A DNA stretch of 15,658 nt, taken from the NCBI GenBank assembly GCA_964350245.1, contig CAYGJC010000027.1, positions 1 through 15,658 on the forward strand. Reading direction: 5' to 3'. The notes below the pieces were generated by a model. It made no database searches, had not been told where the DNA came from, and was given only the letters and a program-made list of their open reading frames with translations. Shown here one piece after another: positions 1 through 6,121 of this stretch (its first letter is position 1; every line of letters starts with the position of its first letter). Origin of the DNA: JAJACP01 sp964350245 (GTDB taxonomy: Bacteria > Chlamydiota > Chlamydiia > Chlamydiales > JAAKFR01). Both the position numbers and the translations under genes were made by a program.

Positions 1-74
1 CACAGATTTAGATGATTGTTCCAACAAGGTTTGTGTTAGCAGGCTGTCGTGTACCGATTAAGCAACATTTTTTC

Positions 75-1380
75 TGTAAATTGTTCTGTCCAGCCTTCCT
101 GGTATCCTATCACACTTATTTAAAACAGCCTTGAGAAAGCCTACAATGGCCTCCCCACCGGCTTAAATCGTTAAATATCTCTTCCCACTCATCCAGTCTT
201 CATGGATATCTTTGGCTATTGCTGTCAAAAGACGCTCACAGGCATCTTCATTGGGAAATAACCGTGCTACCCGGGTTCTTCTTTTCACTTCTTGGTTAAG
301 TCGCTCTACCACATTCACTGTCCGTATCTTCCTCCAGTGCTCTTTCGGAAATTGCAGAAAAGTAAGCCCCTGAGAAAAATTCTCTTCTAGCCAAGTACTG
401 AATTTCGGAGCCTTTTTCTCCCATTTCCGGACGACATTTCTCATCCTCAGTTCTGCTTCTTCAATCGAAAGCCCTTGGTAAATCTCCTTCACACTCTCTG
501 CGACTTCTTGGCGCAAGCTCACATGAGGCACATAACTTTGCGCATTTTGCGCTAAATGAAAAAGACATCTTTGCCACGGTACTGAGGGAAAAAGAGTCTT
601 TAAGGCATTCCTTAGCCCTGGATGATGATCGCTAATGGTGAGCTCAATTCCATGAAGTCCTCTTTGAGCAAGCCCTTCTAAAAATTGCCTCCAATGGACT
701 TCTGCCTCGGATAAACTACAGGAAATCCCCAAAACTTCTCTATAGCCATCCTCATTCACTCCAATAGCTTTTAAAGTAGCCAAATCTCTCACATGCCCTT
801 CGTAACGCACTTTATGGTAATCAGCATCGAGATAGAGATAGATAATTTTCCCCAGAGGACGCCTTCTAAAGGCTGCCAGTTCTTCATCCAATATTTTGCT
901 CATCCGAGAGACTTGGGATGAGGTCACTTCCACCCCACAAAGCTGTTCGGTTATTCTTTTCACCCTACGAGTAGAAACGCCTTGAATATACATCTCGGCA
1001 ATGGCATTTTTTAACGCTTTTTCCGTGGTGTCTCCTTTCTCTAAACAGCTAGGATAAAAGGAAATACCTCTGGTTTTTGGGACATCAAGGTCTAATTTCC
1101 CAAAACGAGTTTGCAGCGTTTTATTCTTAAATCCGTTAGCATATCCTTTTCGGAGCTCGGTGCGCTCATAAGGCGAAGCTTGTAGGGTCTGTTCTCTTTC
1201 GATCTTCATAAGCTCGTTGAAAAGGCGCTCAAGAGCAGGAGTTAAGTTAGCAATCCCTTGATCTGAGAGCTCTTCAAGCACATCAACGATTAAAAGGGTT
1301 AGGTTTTTGTTCAGGTTCATGTTCTTCTCCTTGATTTTTGTAGTTATTAATCAAGAAGACTGGACCTGAACATTTTTTTT
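75..1380 (-). mobile_element. IS256-family insertion sequence
   Basis: A transposase gene is flanked by imperfect terminal inverted repeats. The left copy is at 82-101 and the right copy, read on the opposite strand, at 1352-1372. They share TGTTC, then TCCAG and CTTC, with about 17 of 21 positions matching and one single-base gap. The outer limits are uncertain by roughly 10 bases because A/T-rich sequence follows on both sides, and I could not identify a target duplication. The element abuts the damaged left end of the next insertion sequence. Confidence 0.75.
163..1320 (-). CDS. IS256-family (Mutator-like) transposase
   Basis: This 385-residue protein catalyses DDE-type transposition of the surrounding element. 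The catalytic triad is visible: D165 in LDADYHKVR, D231 in ISDHHPGL and E339 in NVVERLNQEVKRR. The C-x2-H pair between the second D and the E is present as RCLFH (252-255). The length is normal for the family (about 390 residues), and the N-terminal part (about 50-150) has the usual basic, DNA-binding character. The start is the ATG at 1318-1320, preceded on the minus strand by AAGGAGAA as ribosome binding site. There are no internal stops, so the gene may be active. The family assignment is firm; the exact subgroup is not. Confidence 0.95.
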   Translation of the reverse strand: MNLNKNLTLLIVDVLEELSDQGIANLTPALERLFNELMKIEREQTLQASPYERTELRKGYANGFKNKTLQTRFGKLDLDVPKTRGISFYPSCLEKGDTTEKALKNAIAEMYIQGVSTRRVKRITEQLCGVEVTSSQVSRMSKILDEELAAFRRRPLGKIIYLYLDADYHKVRYEGHVRDLATLKAIGVNEDGYREVLGISCSLSEAEVHWRQFLEGLAQRGLHGIELTISDHHPGLRNALKTLFPSVPWQRCLFHLAQNAQSYVPHVSLRQEVAESVKEIYQGLSIEEAELRMRNVVRKWEKKAPKFSTWLEENFSQGLTFLQFPKEHWRKIRTVNVVERLNQEVKRRTRVARLFPNEDACERLLTAIAKDIHEDWMSGKRYLTI

Positions 1381-1443
1381 CTCAAGATTTCTCTCGAAAA
1401 ATGAATTTACAGACGATATGTTACACTACCTATTACTAGGTAT

Positions 1444-1830
1444 ATGACTAGTTCTAATCGTATTGAAGTCGTCACATCAGTCCAGAGACGAAGACGCTGG
1501 ACAGCTTATGAAAAGCGCGCAATTGTCGAACAAACCTACCAGCCCGGAATGAGTGTTTCCATTGTGGCTAGAAAACATGATATAAGTCCTAGCCAACTGT
1601 TTCAATGGAGGCGACATATGGAAGAAGGTGCTTTATCTGGAGTTGGTTGTGAAGATGCTGTTGTTTCAAAAAAAGAGGTAAAAGTCCTTGAAAAACAAGT
1701 GCGTGAGCTTGAAAGGATGCTAGGAAAAAAGACTCTGCAAGTTGAAATTTTGAAAGAAGCCGTGAAGATTGGACGTGAAAAAAAACTCATCTCGCGACAG
1801 CCGTTGCAAGGTGTGGACGATTTCGAATAA
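1444..1830 (+). CDS. IS2-group OrfA (InsA-like DNA-binding protein)
   Basis: This 128-residue first frame of the IS2-type element recognises the ends and, by IS2 precedent, represses transcription when made alone. The N-terminal helix-turn-helix is preceded by the basic run RRRRW; the helix-turn-helix residues include SIVARKHDISPSQLFQWRR (about 38-56). It is followed by a leucine-zipper-like stretch (about 78-112, with KQVRELERMLGKK). The layout matches E. coli IS2 InsA closely from the RRRR block to the LKEAV segment. The ATG at 1444 has only a weak upstream AGGT. Frameshifting near residue 112-114 would give the fused OrfAB transposase. Confidence 0.9.
   Translation: MTSSNRIEVVTSVQRRRRWTAYEKRAIVEQTYQPGMSVSIVARKHDISPSQLFQWRRHMEEGALSGVGCEDAVVSKKEVKVLEKQVRELERMLGKKTLQVEILKEAVKIGREKKLISRQPLQGVDDFE
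1779..1785 (+). promoter_or_regulatory. -1 frameshift slippery site joining IS2-group orfA and orfB
   Basis: Seven consecutive A bases read A_AAA_AAA in the orfA frame, within an eight-A run at 1778-1785. The orfB frame (-1) opens exactly here, because its nearest upstream stop is TGA at 1776-1778. It then stays open to 2657. Slippage would give a fused protein of about 404 residues. The arrangement is that of IS2 and other IS3-family elements. Confidence 0.75.
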
Positions 1831-1886
1831 GGGCGATTGCCGAAACTTTTGAAATTTCACGTTCTAATTTAATACGGAGTCTTCAA

Positions 1887-2657
1887 ATGGATACAACCAC
1901 GAGAAAAGAGAGAGGTCATAAGTCTGGAGAAGAAGAACTTATGGTCTTAATCAAAGATATTGTCACAGAACGACCAACATATGGTTATCGAAGAGTGACA
2001 GCCCTTATAAATGGAAAACTTAGAAAGCAGCGTAGGCCCGTTGTCAATCATAAGCGTGTCTATCGCCTTATGAAGCTAAATGGGCTGCTTCTTCAGAAGC
2101 GGCCCCTCAGGCCCAAGAGGGCGCACACAGGAAAAGTAGAAGCCATGAGGAGCAATATCCGCTGGTGTTCAGATAGTTTTTCTATTCAATGTTTGAATGG
2201 TGAGCAGGTCCACGTAGCTTTTTCTATTGATGCCTGTGATAGAGAAGCCATGCGCTACATTTCATCAACAAAGGGCATTGATGGTCAGGCGATAAGAGAT
2301 TTGATGTTAGAGTCAATCGAATACCGTTTTGGGTTATCTGAGCTTCCCCATTCCATTCAATGGCTGAGTGATAATGGGAGCTGCTATACAGCAAGAGAAA
2401 CGGTAGCATTTGGTTACCGTCTAGGCTTGGATATCAGGACAACACCTGTTTATAGTCCTGAAAGCAATGGTCTTGCTGAAGCCTTTGTCAAAACATTTAA
2501 GAGAGATTATGTCTGGTTTGGTGATCTAGAAAATGCTGAAACAGTCATGTCCCAACTGCCTCATTGGTTTGAGGATTACAACGAAAAGGCCCCTCATAAG
2601 GCTTTAAAAATGCGCTCGCCAAGAGAGCACTTAAAGGAACAAAAACTAGCCGGTTAG
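1887..2657 (+). CDS. IS2-group OrfB transposase (catalytic part of OrfAB)
   Basis: This is the rve-type DDE integrase domain of the element. From the ATG at 1887 it is 256 residues, with D96 in RWCSDSF, D162 in WLSDNGSCY and E198 in SNGLAEAFVKTFKRDY, giving the DD(35)E spacing. The HTH_21-like segment around YGYRRVTALIN and NHKRVYRLM lies before the catalytic core. The frame is open back to 1779, and the intervening residues (including ETFEISRSNLIRSLQ) match the IS2 OrfB N-terminus. The natural product is therefore probably the frameshifted OrfAB rather than a protein starting at 1887. No internal stop was found. Confidence 0.92.
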   Translation: MDTTTRKERGHKSGEEELMVLIKDIVTERPTYGYRRVTALINGKLRKQRRPVVNHKRVYRLMKLNGLLLQKRPLRPKRAHTGKVEAMRSNIRWCSDSFSIQCLNGEQVHVAFSIDACDREAMRYISSTKGIDGQAIRDLMLESIEYRFGLSELPHSIQWLSDNGSCYTARETVAFGYRLGLDIRTTPVYSPESNGLAEAFVKTFKRDYVWFGDLENAETVMSQLPHWFEDYNEKAPHKALKMRSPREHLKEQKLAG

Positions 2658-2684
2658 TGGTCCGATTTTATAGGGGCAACTCCA
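2655..2684 (+). repeat. Right terminal inverted repeat of the IS2-group element
   Basis: The sequence after the orfB stop reads GGTCCGATTTTATAGGGG and ends CAACTCCA at 2684. On the minus strand this is the IS2-type right end (TGGAGTTGCCCCTATAAAAT). The orfB stop codon (2655-2657) lies inside the repeat, as is common in this group. Confidence 0.7.
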
Positions 2685-2994
2685 TACAGTCTTTGACCAA
2701 TCGACTTTTTTCTGTGGGAAGGACCGAAAAAGTGCCCTATGTTCTTGTTGATTATCTTAACTTTAAACATGAGGGAACCGATTTTCAAGGTACCTATAAT
2801 GGGCAGGGATGCGGGCTTTTGCAAGTGTTGAAGGAAGTGCGAGGGCGGTAGACACAGCTGAAGCCCGAACAGGAGTTTGCTGAGGCGGCCAATGGCTTTT
2901 GATGCAACGGATTCCCAACTTACCCAATCAAGAAGTTGAGGAGTCTTGGTTTCCCGGTTGGGACATCCGTCTTGGTGCCTACTACGCTGATTAG
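2685..2994 (+). pseudogene. Decayed C-terminal end of a host gene cut by the IS2-group element
   Basis: Reading frame 2 from the IS end gives a protein-like stretch (VPYVLVDYLNFKHEGTDFQG, then YNGQGCGLLQVLKEV). It is interrupted by TAG at 2849-2851, continues in the same frame as PEQEFAEAANGF, and stops at TGA (2900-2902). One frame back, the sequence resumes as LLMQRIPNLPNQEVEE, then SWFPGWDIRLGAYYAD, ending at TAG 2992-2994. The three pieces join into one sensible C-terminus if one CAG became TAG and one base was lost in the T run near 2897-2900. I recall conserved bacterial proteins with a YxGxGWGLLQVL motif followed by a WLPGW motif, which would fit, but I cannot name the family. The 5' half is absent from the window. 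Confidence 0.6.
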
Positions 2995-3073
2995 GTAAAG
3001 TTTTCATTTGTGGATAATGTTGCGAAATTGTTAAAATTGGCTCTCTTATATTTGAAATTGAAGGAGATTTTTC

Positions 3074-3295
3074 ATGTCTGTTGATTCCATTCGTTCACAT
3101 GTAGTAAATGCTTACGATTCCAGCTATTACAGTTATCCAGCTCAAACAAACGGAGGGTGCCCAGGTAACCAATTTTATGTAACCGGGCTTGCTATTATAT
3201 TTGTGTGTGGTTTGCTTCTGGTCGCTTGTAATTCTATGAATCTGGAAGGTAGACAAGTAGCGGTTCAGGCAAACGAGAACCAAAACAATGACTAG
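3074..3295 (+). CDS. Small single-helix membrane protein, unknown function
   Basis: This 73-residue protein has a polar, tyrosine-rich N-terminus (residues 1-33, including DSSYYSYP), one strong transmembrane segment (about 34-52, FYVTGLAIIFVCGLLLVAC) and a short polar, Asn/Gln-rich tail. The start ATG has a good ribosome binding site, AAGGAG at 3061-3066. The stop overlaps the start of the next gene by 8 bases, so the two are probably translationally coupled. I do not recognise the family. The end of the helix reads LVAC, which resembles a lipobox, but it lies too far from the N-terminus for an ordinary lipoprotein signal. The neighbours suggest a role with the Inc-like proteins. Confidence 0.7.
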   Translation: MSVDSIRSHVVNAYDSSYYSYPAQTNGGCPGNQFYVTGLAIIFVCGLLLVACNSMNLEGRQVAVQANENQNND

Positions 3296-4112
3296 TGAAG
3301 CCATTCCATTAATGGGAGGAAGCTCCCAGTCTTATCTTTCATGTTTAGGCGTGGGTTTGCAAAAAACTGTCAGGAAAGTAGACGACTGTGCCTCAAAAGC
3401 CGTCATTGCCCTTTCGATTATAGCAGGTGTCGGGTTCCTTCTTGTTGGCCCTTTTGTCTACTTACTTTCAGAGCGGACAGTTACGTTATCTAAAGAATTC
3501 GCCCTTTTTGGTTGTTTGGGCTTAGGTGTTCTGTACTTTTATGGAGGTGTCACACAAGTTAGGCTTGCCCGCACTTTATGCATTAAACGCCAGCAAGAGT
3601 TAGAAACAAATCGCCGGCTTAGTGTTCATCAATCCCAGCAAGCTCGGCATATGGCTCAGGCTAGAGCCTATTTAATGAGTGCAGGTGGGTGTGATAGAGA
3701 AGCACTGGATGCTCTTGTTGCTCAAGCCTTAACTTCAAATGAAGAGAGTGGAGACACAGCTGTAGATGACGGCTCTACACATGACGGGACTGTACCCAGA
3801 AGCGGATATTTAGCAGCCCTCACTGCACATGCCTTGGCTTCGGCAAGTGGTCAGCAAGCCACTTCTGCCTCTGGGCCCATGAATGTAAGTGGCAACGACG
3901 CAGGTGATGATGCAGCGCCTACAAGTGCGCATCTAGCAGCTCTCCTTGAGGAAGCTTTAGCGACGTGTGAAGAGGAATCTGGATCCGTTTCGGATCCAGA
4001 CCGTTTGAGCAATGATGGATCAGCCACACCCCACGCTTCTCCACCTATAACTGCTGATTTAAACGATTTGATTCTTCAAGCAACACAGCAAATCTGCACA
4101 ACTGAGTCGTAA
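3288..4112 (+). CDS. Candidate inclusion-membrane (Inc-like) protein with four C-terminal repeats
   Basis: This is a 274-residue protein. Residues 39-60 and 71-90 form two closely spaced hydrophobic segments separated by a short polar loop (SERTVTLSKE), the bilobed pattern of chlamydial Inc proteins, which insert in the inclusion membrane and expose both ends to the host cytosol. A basic, Gln-rich helical linker follows (91-127). The acidic, Ala/Ser-rich C-terminal half contains four spaced copies of a short helical motif: 137-150 (REALDALVAQALTS), 172-186, 212-226 and 255-269, of the form hL-x-x-L-x-x-x-A-h. The linkers between them are low-complexity. The ATG at 3288 overlaps the upstream gene and has only a weak ribosome binding site, consistent with coupling. 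No enzymatic motif is seen. Inc assignment is inferred from topology only. Confidence 0.7.
   Translation: MTSEAIPLMGGSSQSYLSCLGVGLQKTVRKVDDCASKAVIALSIIAGVGFLLVGPFVYLLSERTVTLSKEFALFGCLGLGVLYFYGGVTQVRLARTLCIKRQQELETNRRLSVHQSQQARHMAQARAYLMSAGGCDREALDALVAQALTSNEESGDTAVDDGSTHDGTVPRSGYLAALTAHALASASGQQATSASGPMNVSGNDAGDDAAPTSAHLAALLEEALATCEEESGSVSDPDRLSNDGSATPHASPPITADLNDLILQATQQICTTES
3978..4000 (+). repeat. Perfect 9-bp inverted repeat inside the Inc-like gene
   Basis: TCTGGATCC, a five-base loop GTTTC, and GGATCCAGA form a perfect 9-bp stem in the coding region for residues ESGSVSDPD. It would make a stable mRNA hairpin. No T run follows, so it does not look like an intrinsic terminator. Confidence 0.6.
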
Positions 4113-4158
4113 TAAGAGCGCTTTGTCTATTAATTGTTATCTTGAAAGGAATTGAAAT

Positions 4159-4725
4159 ATGAGTAGTTTGTCTTTAGGGCAAGTAGGTGGCTGCGGTGCT
4201 GTTGCTACGGGGGTTGTATGGGGCGGTGGCTGTTTGATAGGAGCAGTTTGTACGCCAGTGGTTGTGGTTGCTGGGGCTGCTAGTTTGGCTGTTTTGGGCA
4301 TAAGCTATGCTTTCCCACCACCTGGCCAACATAGAGTTGACAATCGAAACCTTCAACAAGCTGCTGCTAATGATGAAGCTGCAAAAGCTGTCGCTGGTGC
4401 TGCACAAGAGGCTGCTGATAGGTGTCAGGACCTAAAAAATCAGATGGAAACTCTTGCTAATCAGTTAATTAAAACAAATGAAGAGCTACTTGTCCTCAAA
4501 CGCAAGTACGATGACAAAAAGATAGACAATGAAAAACTCGCCCTCGAGCTGCTAAAAGTATCAAAAGAAAAGGAGGATCTCAAAAATAAATATAACAACC
4601 TGAAAATTAAATCCTGTAAGATATCAAAGACTTTGATTGCTAACCAAAAACCTCCAAAACAAGAGCAGAGAGACAGACGTGTATCTGGAGCTGCTCAAGA
4701 TGCGCTTGCTACAAAAGCTGGTTAA
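4159..4725 (+). CDS. Candidate Inc-like protein with N-terminal hydrophobic hairpin and coiled coil
   Basis: This is a 188-residue protein. Residues about 9-51 are Gly/Ala/Val-rich and hydrophobic, readable as two helices (about 12-29 and 32-51) broken by the CTP region, followed by FPPPGQ. Residues about 62-150 are a long charged heptad-bearing coiled coil (EAADRCQDLKNQMETLANQL, then KTNEELLVLKRKYDDKK and NEKLALELLKVSKEKEDL). The tail is basic, with QEQRDRR. A membrane hairpin plus a cytosolic coiled coil is the plan of IncA-type inclusion proteins, which act in SNARE-like membrane fusion; that role is inferred by analogy only. The start has AAAGGA at 4145-4150, eight bases upstream. It lies 46 bases after the previous gene on the same strand, so co-transcription is likely. 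Confidence 0.7.
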   Translation: MSSLSLGQVGGCGAVATGVVWGGGCLIGAVCTPVVVVAGAASLAVLGISYAFPPPGQHRVDNRNLQQAAANDEAAKAVAGAAQEAADRCQDLKNQMETLANQLIKTNEELLVLKRKYDDKKIDNEKLALELLKVSKEKEDLKNKYNNLKIKSCKISKTLIANQKPPKQEQRDRRVSGAAQDALATKAG

Positions 4726-4801
4726 GGTATTCAGCTGACTGTTCCTCTAAGAACATAATGTGATTGCGCACTCTTTAAGTGATAAAGTAGCGTATGATTG
4801 T

Positions 4802-4835
4802 AAAAAAAAGCTTACTCCAAAAACCGAGTTGGAGT
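4802..4835 (-). terminator. Possible minus-strand intrinsic terminator beside the IS407-group element
   Basis: ACTCCAA (4814-4820) and TTGGAGT (4829-4835) form a 7-bp stem with an 8-base loop. Read on the minus strand, the stem is followed after AAGC by eight T bases (complement of 4802-4809). It would stop transcripts leaving the IS407-group orfB. The stem is short and only moderately G/C-rich. Confidence 0.35.
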
Positions 4836-4840
4836 TGCCC

Positions 4841-4866
4841 TGACCTCCTCCCCGTAAATTGGTCCA
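4841..4866 (+). repeat. Left terminal inverted repeat of the IS407-group element
   Basis: It starts TGACCTCCTCC and ends GGTCCA. It pairs with 6096-6121 at about 20 of 26 positions. Confidence 0.85.
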
Positions 4867-4944
4867 GATGAAATTAGAGGTTCGTATAGACTGACCTTGC
4901 CCCTTTTTCTGGACCATTTTTAATGCAAAAATTCGGCTTCTTTT

Positions 4945-5742
4945 TCATGAGACCTTGTACTCCTGTTGCTGCCAAAAGGCTGCAGGAGAAATATTCCCAA
5001 GAGCACTATGAGGTCTTCGTTCATTGTACTCATTTCTCCAATTTTCAATACACTCTTCCGCATCTTCCCGTGACAAAAACCAATGCTGATTTAAACACTC
5101 TTCACGAAATCGCCCATTGAAACTTTCTATAAAAGCATTGTCCGTAGGCTTTCCTGGGCGGGAAAACCGCAATTCCACCTTGTGTGAATAAGCCCATAAG
5201 TCCAGCTCCTTAGAAACAAACTCCGGACCGTTATCAACTTGAATCGCACTGGGCATTCCAAAGCGTGCAATCGCTTCGTCCAATGACCTCACAACATCGG
5301 CTCCTTTGTAATGAAATCCCACACCAATAAAGGGACTAACACGGGTAAAGTTATCCACTATCGTTAAGAGTCGTAAGCGCTGGCCAGTGTACAGCTGATC
5401 GGTCACAAAGTCCATACTCCATATTTGATTTTTGCTTGTTGCATTGGTTTTACCTACTCTAGTAGCACAGCTTACCCGTCTCTTAGGAGGCTTAAGTCTC
5501 ATCTGTAGATCTTCTTGGCGATAAAGACGATAAACCCTCTTATGGTTGATCGACCATCCTTCTCTTTGAAGCAAAATATGGATGCGTCTATATCCGTATC
5601 TGAATCTTGTTAGAGCTATCTCCCTAATCCTTTTACGTAAAAAGGCCTGATCGCTTCTCCTAGAGCAGTAATAATAGGTCGAGCGAGGAAAGCATAGTGC
5701 TCGACAAACTTGTCGAGCACTTATTTTGAAAGCAAATTGCAA
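4945..5742 (-). CDS. IS407-group OrfB transposase (catalytic part of OrfAB)
   Basis: This is a 265-residue rve-family DDE transposase. An HTH_21 segment comes first (about 36-85, with YGYRRIHILLQREGW and NHKRVYRLYR), then the catalytic core: D111 in WSMDFVTD, D170 in IQVDNGPEF and E206 in NAFIESFNGRFREECL, with DD(35)E spacing. The family tail YNERRPHSALG (239-249) is present. The only nearby start is a TTG at 5740-5742 without a convincing ribosome binding site. The frame is open upstream to the slippery site at 5781-5787, so the real product is probably the OrfAB fusion of about 365 residues. The gene is intact. Confidence 0.93.
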   Translation of the reverse strand: MQFAFKISARQVCRALCFPRSTYYYCSRRSDQAFLRKRIREIALTRFRYGYRRIHILLQREGWSINHKRVYRLYRQEDLQMRLKPPKRRVSCATRVGKTNATSKNQIWSMDFVTDQLYTGQRLRLLTIVDNFTRVSPFIGVGFHYKGADVVRSLDEAIARFGMPSAIQVDNGPEFVSKELDLWAYSHKVELRFSRPGKPTDNAFIESFNGRFREECLNQHWFLSREDAEECIENWRNEYNERRPHSALGNISPAAFWQQQEYKVS

Positions 5743-5774
5743 CTTCTTGACAATAGTTCTTCTACGCTCAGGCC

Positions 5775-6041
5775 CTATAGCTTTTTTGAAACGACCTCCT
5801 GGAGCATCTGGCGATCCAATGTCAAATCTGCGACAAGTCGCTTGAGACGACTATTTTCTTCTTCAAGCTGTTTAAGCCGTTTTACTTCAGAAGGCATTAG
5901 TCCTCCATATAGTTTTTTCCAGCGGTAAAAAGTTGGTTCTGCTATCCCCAGTTTGCGACAGATCTCCGCTGCCGGAACTCCTGATTCAGCTTGCTTCAAT
6001 GCAAATGTGATTTGCTGCTCTGAAAATCTACTCTTTTTCAT
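5775..6041 (-). CDS. IS407-group OrfA (helix-turn-helix protein)
   Basis: This 88-residue HTH_Tnp_1-type protein belongs to the IS407/IS51-like group. It opens with KKSRFSEQQITFALKQAESG and has the helix-turn-helix in AAEICRKLGIAEPTFYRWKK (about 24-43). The family signature YGGL precedes a leucine-zipper segment (RLKQLEEENSRLKRLVADL, about 55-73). The ATG at 6039-6041 is preceded on the minus strand by a perfect GGAGG (6050-6054). It ends in SKKL-stop directly after the frameshift site. Confidence 0.95.
   Translation of the reverse strand: MKKSRFSEQQITFALKQAESGVPAAEICRKLGIAEPTFYRWKKLYGGLMPSEVKRLKQLEEENSRLKRLVADLTLDRQMLQEVVSKKL
5781..5787 (-). promoter_or_regulatory. -1 frameshift slippery site A_AAA_AAG of the IS407-group element
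   Basis: On the minus strand, the orfA codons TCA AAA AAG contain the heptamer A_AAA_AAG, the classic bacterial -1 slippery sequence. It lies one codon before the orfA stop at 5775-5777. The orfB frame is -1 relative to orfA and open from here, as expected for programmed frameshifting. Confidence 0.8.
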
Positions 6042-6095
6042 TCAAAAATCCTCCAAAATTAAAAAAAATCATTATGAGAATTCTTGCATTTTAAA

Positions 6096-6121
6096 TGGTC
6101 CTATTTTTGAGGAGCAGGTCA
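6096..6121 (-). repeat. Right terminal inverted repeat of the IS407-group element
   Basis: Read inward on the minus strand it begins TGACCTGCTCC and contains AGGACCA. It is the partner of 4841-4866. Confidence 0.85.

Larger units (their letters stand above)
1402..2684 (+). mobile_element. IS3-family insertion sequence, IS2 group
   Basis: Two consecutive frames encode IS2-type OrfA and OrfB. The right end is clear: read inward from 2684, the minus strand begins TGGAGTTGCCCCTATAAAAT, very close to the right end I recall for E. coli IS2. At the left, 1402-1414 (TGAATTTACAGAC) resembles the inner half of the IS2 left repeat, but the expected G/C-rich outer half is absent. Position 1402 is therefore the leftmost recognisable base rather than a proven end. 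A small dyad TACCTA-TTAC-TAGGTA at 1427-1442 sits just before orfA, where IS2 carries its promoter/operator dyad. Confidence 0.75.
4841..6121 (-). mobile_element. IS3-family insertion sequence, IS407 group, complete
   Basis: Matching 26-base terminal inverted repeats define both ends. The left end at 4841 begins TGACCTCCTCCCCGTAAAT, and the right end, read inward from 6121, begins TGACCTGCTCCTCAAAAAT. The TGACCTGCTCC tip is characteristic of the IS407 group, which normally makes a 4-bp target duplication. The flanks here are GCCC (4837-4840) and ATCA (6122-6125), so there is no duplication. The element carries orfA and orfB on the minus strand and has split from its original target on at least one side. 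Confidence 0.9.

Noticed and set aside
1..74. Possible gene fragment left of the IS256 element
   Set aside because: Short peptides can be read in two frames, but none resembles the missing half of the decayed gene at 2685-2994 or any family I recognise.
1408..1412. TACAG as a 5-bp target duplication matching 2685-2689 (TACAG) around the IS2-group element
   Set aside because: The first four and the fifth base agree, but the sequence after 1412 does not resemble the right-end repeat, so a 5-base match is not convincing.
2654..3007. 117-codon minus-strand open frame after the IS2-group element
   Set aside because: It runs antisense to the decayed host gene and the IS right repeat, has no ribosome binding site and no protein-like hydrophobic or motif pattern.
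3009..3017. Perfect DnaA-box match (TGTGGATAA)
   Set aside because: A single copy with no neighbouring boxes, A/T-rich unwinding region or replication gene; one such match is expected by chance in a window of this size.
3215..3240. Lipobox-like LVAC in the 73-residue protein
   Set aside because: The cysteine is at residue 52 behind a long polar N-terminus, and no in-frame start lies close enough to make a normal lipoprotein signal.
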